Shown: positions 1-8,839, counted from the first letter of the stretch. The stretch: DNA of 63,537 nt from Promethearchaeota archaeon (GCA_029838195.1 JALGVJ010000022.1:1-63537); one strand, 5' to 3'. Numbers and translations: made by a program. The notes: generated from the letters alone by a model not told the origin.

Positions 1-243
1 TACCGGGACACGATTCCCGTGAGCCCGTTCACTTCGCAAGCGTGCGCAGCGTGCTTTCAGCAAGCGGGCACTCTGAGTAGGACGAGGGCGAACGGCATTC
101 CCTACCATGATTTCAAGTGCGATGCGTGCGGTCGCAACACGACAAGCGAGCCTCATCTCACGCGGCACTCGAATTCCGCCCGCCTCTCGGCATTATTACT
201 TCAAGCTCATCTCGAATGCGGTGGCCTCTCGCCGCCGCCGTAA
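1..243 (+). CDS. tnpB: TnpB-like transposon nuclease, C-terminal fragment
   Basis: The frame is open from the first base of the window and ends at TAA 241-243, so only the C-terminus is present. It carries the TnpB zinc ribbon: the PFTSQACAAC block, followed about 30 residues later by FKCDACG. TnpB proteins are RNA-guided RuvC-type nucleases of IS200/IS605 and IS607 elements, and the TSQxCxxC...CxxCG ribbon sits just before their last RuvC motif. Here that last motif reads RHSNSARL, where active relatives usually have D at the H position (D-x-N-A/S-A), so this copy may be inactive. The piece is much richer in G+C than its surroundings, which fits recent arrival. The rest of the protein lies outside the window. 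Confidence 0.8.
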   Translation, partial: YRDTIPVSPFTSQACAACFQQAGTLSRTRANGIPYHDFKCDACGRNTTSEPHLTRHSNSARLSALLLQAHLECGGLSPPP

Positions 244-251
244 TCCATCCA

Positions 252-572
252 TCACCCTCCCGTTTCCTCTAACGACGGGAGGAAAGTGGTCCAACATTTG
301 GCCAAATTTATAGTTAGAGCCAGCGATTTTGCAACTTCTTCCTCTCTACGTGATTTAAGAGCTTCTGATATCGGATTATAATATTCTATCTTGTATTTTT
401 TTTCCGTATATATATAAGCGGAAGCGGATGCTTGAGGGTCTATATCGATTAATAAAACCTTTAAATTCATACTTGCCCATTCAGCAGCTATATTTACAGC
501 ACACGTGGTTTTCCCCACACCACCTTTCCAATTAATTATACTAAGAATAATACCTGAAGAAGCATTCGGCAT
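252..572 (-). pseudogene. ParA/Soj-like ATPase, truncated by the mobile element
   Basis: The N-terminal part of a ParA/MinD-type P-loop ATPase, used for partitioning of DNA or protein cargo. It has the deviant Walker A motif KGGVGKTT (about residues 17-24) and the Walker A-prime motif VLLIDIDPQ (about 39-47). Family members run to about 250 residues, but this frame stops after 106 and its last 15 or so residues are encoded by the GC-rich element, so the gene was cut by insertion. The start ATG at 572 follows an AT-rich region with no clear ribosome-binding site. No ParB partner is visible. Confidence 0.8.
256..282 (+). other. subterminal hairpin of the TnpB element
   Basis: Perfect 8-bp inverted repeat: CCTCCCGT at 256-263 and ACGGGAGG at 275-282, with an 11-base loop, 12 bases after the tnpB stop. 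IS200/IS605 elements carry such right-end hairpins, which their TnpA recognises. The end of the TnpB guide RNA would lie in the same place. Confidence 0.55.
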
Positions 573-911
573 GGTTATTTGTACTTTATTTTTAAGAGAA
601 GTTGAAAATTATTAATGAAATTGAACTTTTTAATATTAATTATTAATTTCTTTTTCAATTAATTAAAGTTTTCCTCCTATTTAGAAAAAGAAGGTTAATG
701 TTCACAAAAATAATAGCTTTGAAGAGTGGAAATAATAGATTTCAATAATGTAATAAAAAAAAGGAAGAAAGGCTAAATTTAATTTTATTAATTTCTAAAA
801 ACATTTTTATTTATATACTGACATGCCGGAACTCCTAATTATTTTTCTTCATAATTCTGATTTCTATAAATCATTTAATTGAAAGAAATATTTTTATAGA
901 AGTTGATTAAT
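573..911. other. AT-rich intergenic region
   Basis: About 340 bases between the broken parA-like gene and the NYN gene remnant. No gene, strong repeat or RNA was recognised. Confidence 0.5.
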
Positions 912-1273
912 CTATGTTGGATTAGATTTTAAATAATTCATGATCCCTAGAAATTTTATATTGCCAATAGCATATTTCTCGTATATTTCTGACGTGTTGA
1001 TTCCTAAAATGCATGATTTGAAATCTTTAAAAGCGGCGATTCTTATCACGGGAAGATAATCCTCAATATCGCTAAAGTGGCCGCTTTTTTCAATTTCTAA
1101 CAATTGAAAAAATTCAGAACTCGATTCCTGGCATTATCCCTTTTCTAACAAATTATTAGCACCCTCTAAATCAGGATCGGGCTTGGAGAAATTGATGTAT
1201 TCTTCTTGAGAAGGAAAATAATTTCCAATGAAATTTAATAACAATTCATGAGCTCTTCGCAGGATATCTTAAA
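912..1273 (-). pseudogene. decayed copy of the NYN-domain nuclease gene
   Basis: This stretch closely matches the 3' half of the NYN gene at 4365-5237 in the same orientation, for example FKDFKSCILGINTSEIYEK in both. It has lost about 26 codons in the middle, including the SSDKD acidic motif, and the part upstream of base 1103 is no longer in the same frame. Similarity fades out at about 1273. The remaining 63-codon frame could still be translated but would lack part of the NYN fold. The copy lies on the far side of the SF1 helicase gene from its parent, so the two NYN copies flank that helicase as direct repeats. Confidence 0.8.
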
Positions 1274-1460
1274 TATTTAAATCCTAAGGCTGTTTTAATT
1301 AAATGAGAAGGAAATCTCTCCTGAATAATCATTGAAATGTTTTAGCTCATAGTAAAGAAATTGAAGAATTTTACTATTATAAAATTTTAATAAAAAAGGA
1401 AAATTCCCAAAACTAAAAAAATCCACTTACATTTTTACTAAAAAATAAATCATTTTAATC

Positions 1461-4220
1461 ATGCCCATTTTTAATAATTTATTTAAACAAAAATACGCCC
1501 TAATTGACCAGAAAAAAGAGTCATTTAATGAAATTGCTTCTAAATGGAATGATTTTCTTAAATTAGATACGTATTTAATAGCAGAGGAGAAAAGTAAATT
1601 CCTCGAGCGATTAAATCAAGAAACTAAAGTGTCAAATAAATGGATTTATAGGATAGTACCCGATTTATATAAAAAAATTGAAAAATACTCAAGAAAAATT
1701 GAAAACTTAAAAAATCAAATTAATTCCTTTAATGAGCAATTCATAGCTCGAAGATTAAAAGAACATGACTCTTTTTTCGAAGGAAAAGACGATGGAATTA
1801 AATTTTCCTCGACCATTGAACAGAGAATTGCCATTATTAAAGATGATAAGCATAATCTTGTAGTTGCAGGAGCAGGCTCTGGGAAAACAAGTGTTCTCAC
1901 TTCTCGAATTGCTTATTTAATAAGAAGAAAGGATAAAATTGATAAAGAAAAAATATTAGCGTTGGCATTTACTAGAGTGGCGGCAAAAGAGATGGAAGAT
2001 CGCTTAAAAAAATGGTATGGAATCGAAATTAACATATCTACGTTTCATTCTTTGGGCTATCAAATAATCCGTGAAGAAACAGGAAAAAAACCTCAGCTGC
2101 TATTTGATGGAAAAGCAAAAGAACTAAGGGAATTGATTAACCGGATATTTTTAGGAGCTCTTGATGAAGAAGAATTTCAAGGATTATTTATCGAATATCT
2201 TGCATTTCATATTGAGCAAGATCTTGAAGATGATTCTTTTGAAGATAAAGAAGAATATTATAAATATATGCGTAATAAAAAATATTCTACCTTAAACAAC
2301 ATTGAAGTTAAATCGATTTCAGAACGAGATATTGGAAATTTTTTGTTTTTGCATGGAATTACCTTCGAATACGAACCGATAGTTCAATGGGTCGATGAAA
2401 GCGAAGAGGGAAAAGAATATCGCCCGGATTTTTATTTACCCGATTATAACATCTATATTGAACATTGGGGCGTAAATGAACGTCATGAGGTGCCTTCTTG
2501 GTTCACTAAAACCACTGAAGAATATTTAAATTTAAGAAAATGGAAGTTATCTCAATTTGAAAAACATCACCAAACTTTAGTTGAAACTTGGGATTTTGAA
2601 AGAAATAATGAGGTCTTAATTCCCAATTTAAAACAAAATTTATTAAAAGTCAATCCGGAAATAAAATTCATGCCCCTTTCTTATGAAGAATTGATTGAAC
2701 GAATCCACGAATTCAAAGAAAAAAGGAATGAAGTTGCCAATCTACTTTTATCCTTTATCCAAATCGCTAAATCAAATTTCTATAAGGAAACTGACATCGA
2801 ACAAAAGCTAAAAAAGGGAAAATATTCCAAAAAGCAACAAATTTTCGGGAGAATGGCCTTAGAGATTTACCATAGATATCAAGATTATCTAAAAAAACAT
2901 GATAAAATAGATTTTAATGATATGATTAATCTTGCAGTTGATTTCATGAAAAAAAATCCCCAAAAATATATTAATCGCTATGAACACGTTTTAGTAGATG
3001 AGTTTCAAGATATCTCTTATCAACGACTCCAATTAATTAAAGGATTTGTAAATGAAAATTCGAATACAAAATTATTTTGCGTCGGAGATGATTGGCAAAG
3101 CATTTATCAATTTACAGGAAGCGATGTTAGATTTTTTATATATTTCCAAGATTATTTTCCAAATCCCGAAATTAGTTATCTAGAAAAAAATTTTCGGAGT
3201 TCTAAAAAAATTATTGAAGTTTCTAATGAACTCATTTCAAAAAATAGAGAGCAATTGAAGAAACAGGTACAATCTCAGAAAGAATTAGGTAATCCTCCGT
3301 CTCTTTTTGAATTATCGAAAAAAACCTCTTATTCTATTAAAAATCAAATACATCATGTATATAAATTAATTAAATTATTGCTTTCGGAAGGTATTCAAGA
3401 AAATGAACTTATGGTCCTTTCAAGATTTAATTACATCTTAAAACAATTAGAAATTAAATGTGGTGCAGATGGAATCGCTACAGAACGTAAAGTTAATGGA
3501 ATGCGTTTTTATAGTGCACACGCCTCCAAGGGTTCAGAAAGCGAACACGTGATTATAATTAATATTACGTCGGGACTCCATGGTTTTCCTTCTGAAATCC
3601 AAGATTCTTCAGTTTTAGAAGTGGTCAAACGTTTTGAAGCAAAAAAGTATTTAGAGGAGGAAAGAAGGCTCTTTTATGTAGCCCTCACGCGAGGAAAAAA
3701 ATTTCTCTTCCTTTTCACGATCGAAGGTAATCATTCTCTCTTTTTAGATGAAATTCGACCTTATTTGAAAATCATTCACGTATCTGATTCAAGCATGTGG
3801 GATGATATTATTAGCAAATACATGCCAAAAATATTACGGGGTGAGCAAATCGAACCTTCAGAATTCTGCCCCAAATGCGGCAAGCTATTAAGGAAAGTTG
3901 AGGGAAAGCATGGACCTTTCTTAAGTTGCTCAGGGTATCCTAAATGTACTTACACCATTGATATTATACAAGAAGACGATATCACGTGCCCCTTGTGTGG
4001 AAGGAAATTAGTTATTCGAAAGGGAAAATATGGTCCGTTTCTAGGTTGTATCGGATATCCAAAATGTACCTTCACTTTTAATTTAACCTTAACTATTAAG
4101 AATAAAGATCGAATCTATTGCCCCCGCTGCGGGAATTGTTTAATTTTTCAAGTAAAAAAAGAAAACAGGTTTTTAATCTGTACAAATTTTTCCGTTTGTA
4201 AATTTTCCTTAAAAATTTAA
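1461..4220 (+). CDS. UvrD/HelD-like SF1 helicase with nuclease-like insert and three zinc ribbons
   Basis: ATP-driven DNA helicase of superfamily 1 (UvrD/Rep, helicase IV-like), 919 residues. Visible parts in order: a lysine-rich, probably coiled N-terminus; Walker A GAGSGKT at 137-143; an inserted segment with RPDFYLPDY and IEHWG at about 321-336, which resembles the D...E core of a PD-(D/E)XK nuclease; Walker B VDEFQD at 512-517; motif VI RLFYVALTRG at about 735-744. Three C4 zinc ribbons of the topoisomerase I type start near 803, 843 and 887 (CPKCG, CPLCG, CPRCG), and such ribbons usually bind DNA. The gene starts at ATG 1461. It is flanked by two copies of an NYN gene, which suggests a linked role in DNA or RNA repair or defence; that role is inference. 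Confidence 0.85.
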   Translation: MPIFNNLFKQKYALIDQKKESFNEIASKWNDFLKLDTYLIAEEKSKFLERLNQETKVSNKWIYRIVPDLYKKIEKYSRKIENLKNQINSFNEQFIARRLKEHDSFFEGKDDGIKFSSTIEQRIAIIKDDKHNLVVAGAGSGKTSVLTSRIAYLIRRKDKIDKEKILALAFTRVAAKEMEDRLKKWYGIEINISTFHSLGYQIIREETGKKPQLLFDGKAKELRELINRIFLGALDEEEFQGLFIEYLAFHIEQDLEDDSFEDKEEYYKYMRNKKYSTLNNIEVKSISERDIGNFLFLHGITFEYEPIVQWVDESEEGKEYRPDFYLPDYNIYIEHWGVNERHEVPSWFTKTTEEYLNLRKWKLSQFEKHHQTLVETWDFERNNEVLIPNLKQNLLKVNPEIKFMPLSYEELIERIHEFKEKRNEVANLLLSFIQIAKSNFYKETDIEQKLKKGKYSKKQQIFGRMALEIYHRYQDYLKKHDKIDFNDMINLAVDFMKKNPQKYINRYEHVLVDEFQDISYQRLQLIKGFVNENSNTKLFCVGDDWQSIYQFTGSDVRFFIYFQDYFPNPEISYLEKNFRSSKKIIEVSNELISKNREQLKKQVQSQKELGNPPSLFELSKKTSYSIKNQIHHVYKLIKLLLSEGIQENELMVLSRFNYILKQLEIKCGADGIATERKVNGMRFYSAHASKGSESEHVIIINITSGLHGFPSEIQDSSVLEVVKRFEAKKYLEEERRLFYVALTRGKKFLFLFTIEGNHSLFLDEIRPYLKIIHVSDSSMWDDIISKYMPKILRGEQIEPSEFCPKCGKLLRKVEGKHGPFLSCSGYPKCTYTIDIIQEDDITCPLCGRKLVIRKGKYGPFLGCIGYPKCTFTFNLTLTIKNKDRIYCPRCGNCLIFQVKKENRFLICTNFSVCKFSLKI

Positions 4221-4364
4221 TTTTTTAAAAAAATTCTTTAAATTTTTTATAAAATGAATTAGAACTGTAGTTCTTCACTTGAAAGAGTATTTTTTAATTT
4301 TTCTAATAACAACCATCCTTGCAAAAATTGAAATAAAATAATTAAAATATTAAGATACTCGAAC

Positions 4365-5237
4365 TCATGCTTTTTTCATTGAATTTAAATATTTCATGAT
4401 CCCTAGGAATTTTATATTGCCAATAGCATGTTTCTCGTATATTTCTGACGTGTTGATTCCTAAGATGCACGATTTGAAATCTTTAAAACCGGCGATTTTC
4501 ATTACGGGGAGATAATCCTTATCACTGCTAACAATAGCAAAACCTTTAAGGGAACATCGTTCCAATAGAGCAACGGCATGTACAATCAAATAATTATCAA
4601 TATCGCTAAAGTGCCCGCTTTTTTCGATTTCTAACAAGTGAAAAAATTCAGAACTCGATCCCTGGCAATATCCCTTTTCTAATAAATTATTAGCACCCTC
4701 TAAATCAGGATCGGGCTTGGAGAAATAATGAATGATGTAGTCTTCTTGAGAAGGAAAATAATTTCCAATGAAATTTAATAACAATTCATGAGCTCTTCGC
4801 AAGATATCTAAAAAATTGTTAGGATATAATTTATGTAGGGTTCGAATGAAATTGGGAACGTCAACTAAGATCACGATCTTTTCTTTATGAGAACGTAAAT
4901 ATGTCTCAAATTCAATTTTATCCATAGTGAGTAATGAAATGCGATTCATTCTGGCGTTCTGAACTTTTTGTTTGGCTTTTTTCTTAATTTGTTTAGAAGG
5001 TCGATCTCCTACTTCTTCTGTAATCGCCTTATCCTTAATTTTCCGATGATTTGGTGCCTTTTTATTTTTAGAAGCTTTTCCCTCCTCCCATAAAATTTGT
5101 TCGGCATGTTCGGTAGAGTCTAATTGATCTTCAAATACCATGAATCGAGGAATTTGTCCCTTCCATGTTCTTTTTTTTAAATCATACACGCAGGGATTAT
5201 TATGTGTTCCACAAAATTTTTTTTCACATTTGAACAA
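4365..5237 (-). CDS. NYN-domain (LabA/PIN-like) nuclease, as read from the first usable start
   Basis: A predicted metal-dependent ribonuclease of the NYN/PIN fold. The C-terminal half carries the family's acidic sites: VILVDVPNF (D and N), FSDIDNYLIVHAV (D), and VSSDKDYLPVMKIA, which matches the usual S-x-D-x-D-F motif. The N-terminal part is Cys-rich (CEKKFCGTH) followed by a lysine-rich linker. The start used here is the TTG at 5237, but it cuts through a zinc-binding unit, and the same frame continues upstream to 5543 with more zinc ribbons, so the natural protein is probably longer. A decayed second copy lies at 912-1273. Neighbours are an SF1 helicase and two beta-CASP nucleases. Confidence 0.75.
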   Translation of the reverse strand: MFKCEKKFCGTHNNPCVYDLKKRTWKGQIPRFMVFEDQLDSTEHAEQILWEEGKASKNKKAPNHRKIKDKAITEEVGDRPSKQIKKKAKQKVQNARMNRISLLTMDKIEFETYLRSHKEKIVILVDVPNFIRTLHKLYPNNFLDILRRAHELLLNFIGNYFPSQEDYIIHYFSKPDPDLEGANNLLEKGYCQGSSSEFFHLLEIEKSGHFSDIDNYLIVHAVALLERCSLKGFAIVSSDKDYLPVMKIAGFKDFKSCILGINTSEIYEKHAIGNIKFLGIMKYLNSMKKA

Positions 5238-5561
5238 TAATAAATAGGTGCTTTCCTCTTTTTCCTCGCAGATTTTCAGTTCCCGTAAAAACGGTTCGCC
5301 ACACGATGGGCATCGGCCCTCAAAAAAATCTTCATTTGTAATCTTATCTTCAATGTCGGCAAACGGTATATCCCTAAAATCACATTCCTTGTTCCAGCAT
5401 CTATATGTAGTAAAATACTCATGTTCCTCGTTCTTATAGAGTTGGGATTTTAAACACTTAGGACAAAAAATGTTTTTTTCAAATATCCCTTTTCTCCTTG
5501 CTTTTTCATTACCTCGGATTTCAATAAAAATTCGATAAATATCTCACCCTTTTTTTGTCAT
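5238..5561 (-). other. in-frame N-terminal extension of the NYN gene behind a TGA codon
   Basis: Reading upstream of 5237 in the same frame gives clear protein sequence without a stop to 5543. It includes two zinc-ribbon halves, FCPKCLKSQLY with RCWNKECDF, and GRCPSCGEPF pairing with the CEKKFC just downstream. The next codon, at 5544-5546, is TGA. Five codons further up is an ATG at 5559-5561, giving M-T-K-K-G-stop-DIYRIFIEIR. No ATG, GTG or TTG lies between the TGA and 5237. Either a CGA-to-TGA type nonsense mutation broke this gene, or translation starts at a non-standard codon such as ATT 5538-5540, just after the GGGTGA site. Confidence 0.6.
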
Positions 5562-5635
5562 TATCGCTAATTTTATTATATTATATTTATTATTGATTGT
5601 TTCTTACTGAAGGGATTCAAAATATTCAATAAAAA

Positions 5636-7180
5636 TTAACATTGATATTTTTGACCATCCTTTAATAAAATGACGTTATCAAATTGATTTTTAAACCATG
5701 CGGGTGTGTCGGTATGAACAGGAATTATAACATCAGGATCTATCCGTTCAATAGTTTCTCGTAAATCCTCTCTATTGGCGTGTCCGGAAGCATGGAAATC
5801 CTTTGAAAATTTAGGCTTTTCTGTTCCATTTAGGCCAGCTTCGATTTTAAAACCATGAATTTCAAAGTTTAGAAAACGGAGCCATTGATTCAATCGCATA
5901 AAATCAAACACGTCTTCTTCTTCAAACGCTTCACTTGAGGAATAAATGTACACTCCTCCATTTAGCCTCATGTCTAATACATGTTTCATGTCGTATAGTG
6001 AAAAACACAAAATATATTCGTTTGGATACTTTGAAATCTGCGGAGGAGAAATATATTGCTCGTAGTGTTCTGCAAGGAAATTTACTTCCCAATAGTTTCG
6101 ACTCGATTTATATTTCCTGAATATGAGTACATCGGAAAGTCGATTAATTCCATCCGCTTGTTCTAATGCCTTTAATAAATAGGCTTGTTTTGCGGGAACT
6201 ACGATTTTCCTGCCCACTTTTTTCGCTATGTTATGAAAACATTCTAATCGTTCGAAATTTCTGGAAGTAAAATCCGCAATCACGAGCTCATCAGTATCAT
6301 CGATGAGGCTAAGGCAATTTTCTTCTACTTTTTCTTCCGATTCTTCAAAAACTTCAGCATTCGCACGCGTTCCTTCTATTATTAAAATAGAAGCAGATCG
6401 AGCGGCTTGAATGAAACTTCGCGTGAAATTACCATGTTTTCCGTGCAAGCGAAAATCTCCCATGTAGGCTATTGTCATGTCTCCTTTTAATAAATATCCT
6501 ACTGCACCATAAATCGAATGATCAACGGGAAAAGATTGAATTTCAAAAGAAAAAGGTTGTTCACTCAATTTCCGCATCTCTTGGGTTTCTATTTTCTTTA
6601 ATTCCCTTGTTCTCTTGTCCGGTGCAAGCTTCATGGCTGTTCGCATGAAATTTTCAAAACGCTCGTCAAGAAAATCAGTACATGCCATGGGACGCCCTTT
6701 ATATGAGGTGCTTTCTGATTTTATTGTCATTTCGTGAAATCCCATCTTTTTTTCTGAATAAAACGCTACTTCTAATTCTGAACTAAGCCTTGCTGTATCT
6801 TCCATGGCTTTAATTATTGCCAAAGTGATGGGAGAACCTACAACGAAAATATCGGTATCCAGAAAACCAATATTACCATAATGGTCTTGATGAGCATGCG
6901 ATATTAAAATTGCTTCTACATTCAAGGAGGGATATCGAGAAATATCAAGATCGGGAGGAACGAGGTCTTTCCGATAGATGTTTACTTTTGGAAGCAAGTT
7001 TAGTTTAATTAAATCATGAATGCCACGAGAACTTCTGGGTTGTAAATATTCCTGAAAAAATTGTCCATATTTCTTAAAATTTTTCCCAAAATCGAGGAAC
7101 AGCCCCCTATTATTTTCTTCCACGTAGATTTTATTTCCCCCTATGGTATTACTCCCATCAAATATCGTAATGGACGTCAC
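5636..7180 (-). CDS. MBL-fold beta-CASP nuclease, RNase J-like
   Basis: 514-residue metallo-beta-lactamase/beta-CASP protein of the group that includes RNase J and CPSF-like archaeal nucleases. The zinc-site motifs are all visible: H95-x-H97-x-D99-H100 (HAHQDH), the His of VDHSIYGAVG, GDFRLHG, then beta-CASP motif A (LIIEGT), motif B (ASGHA) and motif C (PVHTD). Members cut RNA, and a few cut DNA, as endo- or 5' exonucleases. It reads divergently from a paralogue at 7340-8839. The insert between the N-terminus and the HxHxDH motif is shared with that paralogue, so the two arose by duplication. Start ATG at 7180. The true substrate is unknown. Confidence 0.8.
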   Translation of the reverse strand: MTSITIFDGSNTIGGNKIYVEENNRGLFLDFGKNFKKYGQFFQEYLQPRSSRGIHDLIKLNLLPKVNIYRKDLVPPDLDISRYPSLNVEAILISHAHQDHYGNIGFLDTDIFVVGSPITLAIIKAMEDTARLSSELEVAFYSEKKMGFHEMTIKSESTSYKGRPMACTDFLDERFENFMRTAMKLAPDKRTRELKKIETQEMRKLSEQPFSFEIQSFPVDHSIYGAVGYLLKGDMTIAYMGDFRLHGKHGNFTRSFIQAARSASILIIEGTRANAEVFEESEEKVEENCLSLIDDTDELVIADFTSRNFERLECFHNIAKKVGRKIVVPAKQAYLLKALEQADGINRLSDVLIFRKYKSSRNYWEVNFLAEHYEQYISPPQISKYPNEYILCFSLYDMKHVLDMRLNGGVYIYSSSEAFEEEDVFDFMRLNQWLRFLNFEIHGFKIEAGLNGTEKPKFSKDFHASGHANREDLRETIERIDPDVIIPVHTDTPAWFKNQFDNVILLKDGQKYQC

Positions 7181-7287
7181 GGGCTTGTCTCGTGGAGGAT
7201 TAATTAATTTTGGAATGAAAATTAAATGTCTAAGAGTACTTAAATTAAAATAGATTAATACTATTTAAGTCATGTGATTCCGGCTTG

Positions 7288-7297
7288 ATATAAATTT
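7288..7297 (+). promoter_or_regulatory. candidate TATA box for the second beta-CASP gene
   Basis: GATATAAATT in the 138-base divergent intergenic region, about 43-52 bases upstream of the GTG start at 7340. This spacing fits an archaeal TATA box with a leader of about 20 bases. Called by eye. Confidence 0.35.
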
Positions 7298-7339
7298 GTA
7301 TTTAACGATAAAAATTAATTGGAGGGGTGGTTCACGCAG

Positions 7340-8839
7340 GTGAATCATGGCGTCCGGCTAATTTTCGTGGGCGGAGTGAATGAAATCGGAGGAAACGCCG
7401 TTTTATTAGAGGATTTTGAAAAAAATGTCAAGATTTTCTTGGATTTCGGGATCAACACGAAGCGCTATAATGATCACTACAAAAAAGGAGAATTTCCAAA
7501 AAATCTTGAGGAGCTTGTCCGAATAAATTTAATTCCCAATGAAGAAAAATTATCCCTTCAAGGTCTCTATACTAAAATGTTTAGTAAAATTACCTTTAAA
7601 CAAGAAAACGGGAAAAAAATGTCGGGCATGCTCCTTGATTACCACCAGTCATCTAATTTGGATGGCATCTTGATTTCTCACCCCCACAAGGACCATTATC
7701 TAGCATTGTCTTCCATAAATCGCATGATTCCCGTTTATACAGGAGTGGTCACTAAGGAGATCATCGAAGCTTTTTATAAATCCTCCAAACCTTCTTTAAT
7801 AAACAATTTTGGCAATTTAAACTGGAAGACGTTTCGAACAGGAGATATTCTCGATATTAAAGGCATGAAAATCGTCCCTTATCACGTGGACCATTCCATT
7901 CCGGCAGCCTATGGTTTTATTATTTATTCCTCCGTTGGACCCATTATATATTCAGGAGATTTTAGAATGCATGGTCCTTTATCTCGCATGACTGAAGAAT
8001 TCCTCCATGAGATTAAAACCCATGAGACCCTTTTATCTCGAACAGAAAATAAAATAGAATTAAAGGCAATCCGGGAGAAACGCATCAAGGCTCTCATCTG
8101 TAGCGGAACAAAAATAAATAAGAGCACGATTGAATCGGAAAAATTAGTCGAAGAAAACCTTAACCAATTGTTTTCAAATAACCCCTTCGATTTTATCTTG
8201 GTAAAACATGACCGAATTGATTGGGACCGATTCAGAACCTTCTCTAACTTGGCAAAAAAGTATGAGTGGAAATATATTATCACGGAAAAAGATGCTTATT
8301 TCTATTACCTTCTAAATAAGGACGTAATTCATGATACAATGCGAAATCCTAACATCCTTGAAGAGGACCACATTCATATTTTAATAAAAAAGCATGCAAC
8401 CAATACTTGGCAAAAAGAAATTAGACAAGCTTTCAAAGAATACAAAAAACACCATAGATTCATGAGTTATAAGCAATTAAAACAATTAGATGGCAAGTTT
8501 TTCGTTTATATCACTTATTTGGATAAGCAATTAAAAAAAAATTTGAATTTTAATTTGAAAGGTTTGTTCATTTCTTCCAGCATTGACCCCTATGCCGAAG
8601 AATTTTATGACAACACCAGCCATATTAGAAAAGAACTCGAAGACTACGGAATTCCAGCTTATAGAATACACGCCTCCGGCCACGCCACAGCCCACGATCT
8701 CATTAATTTTATAAACGAAATAAACCCGGAAATTCTTTTCCCTATTCATACCGAACATCCCGAATTTTTCCAAAAAATCTTTAGTTCCTCCCCCATAAAA
8801 GTCATTCTTCCCGAACCTTACGAGCCCATTATATTGTGA
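7340..8839 (+). CDS. MBL-fold beta-CASP protein, paralogue with altered motif A
   Basis: 499-residue relative of the divergent gene at 5636-7180. It keeps the zinc motif HPHKDH (from about residue 114), the His of VDHSIPAAYG, SGDFRMHG, HASGHA and PIHTEH. The beta-CASP motif A acid found in the paralogue (LIIEGT) is replaced by LICSGT, and this residue normally binds metal or acts in catalysis, so activity may be changed or lost. The GTG at 7340 was chosen because GGAGGGG lies at 7321-7327. An in-frame TTG at 7319 would place that site inside the gene. The pair may work as a heterodimer of an active and a modified subunit; this is inference. Confidence 0.75.
   Translation: MNHGVRLIFVGGVNEIGGNAVLLEDFEKNVKIFLDFGINTKRYNDHYKKGEFPKNLEELVRINLIPNEEKLSLQGLYTKMFSKITFKQENGKKMSGMLLDYHQSSNLDGILISHPHKDHYLALSSINRMIPVYTGVVTKEIIEAFYKSSKPSLINNFGNLNWKTFRTGDILDIKGMKIVPYHVDHSIPAAYGFIIYSSVGPIIYSGDFRMHGPLSRMTEEFLHEIKTHETLLSRTENKIELKAIREKRIKALICSGTKINKSTIESEKLVEENLNQLFSNNPFDFILVKHDRIDWDRFRTFSNLAKKYEWKYIITEKDAYFYYLLNKDVIHDTMRNPNILEEDHIHILIKKHATNTWQKEIRQAFKEYKKHHRFMSYKQLKQLDGKFFVYITYLDKQLKKNLNFNLKGLFISSSIDPYAEEFYDNTSHIRKELEDYGIPAYRIHASGHATAHDLINFINEINPEILFPIHTEHPEFFQKIFSSSPIKVILPEPYEPIIL

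Larger units (their letters stand above)
1..300 (+). mobile_element. right end of an IS200/IS605-type (TnpB) element
   Basis: GC-rich sequence covering the TnpB tail and the hairpin that follows it. It stops being GC-rich at about base 300, where an interrupted parA-like gene begins on the other strand. The exact junction cannot be fixed from one copy and lies somewhere around 285-325. TnpB elements usually end shortly after a subterminal hairpin, as seen here. Confidence 0.6.

Noticed and set aside
19..313. A second overlapping frame in the GC-rich left end (from ATG 107)
   Set aside because: It overlaps the TnpB frame, which carries the real zinc-ribbon motif; it shows no protein-like pattern.
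5544..5546. TGA as selenocysteine codon in the NYN gene
   Set aside because: It stands at codon 6, with no known selenoprotein family match and no recognised SECIS-like element; a nonsense mutation or alternative start is simpler.
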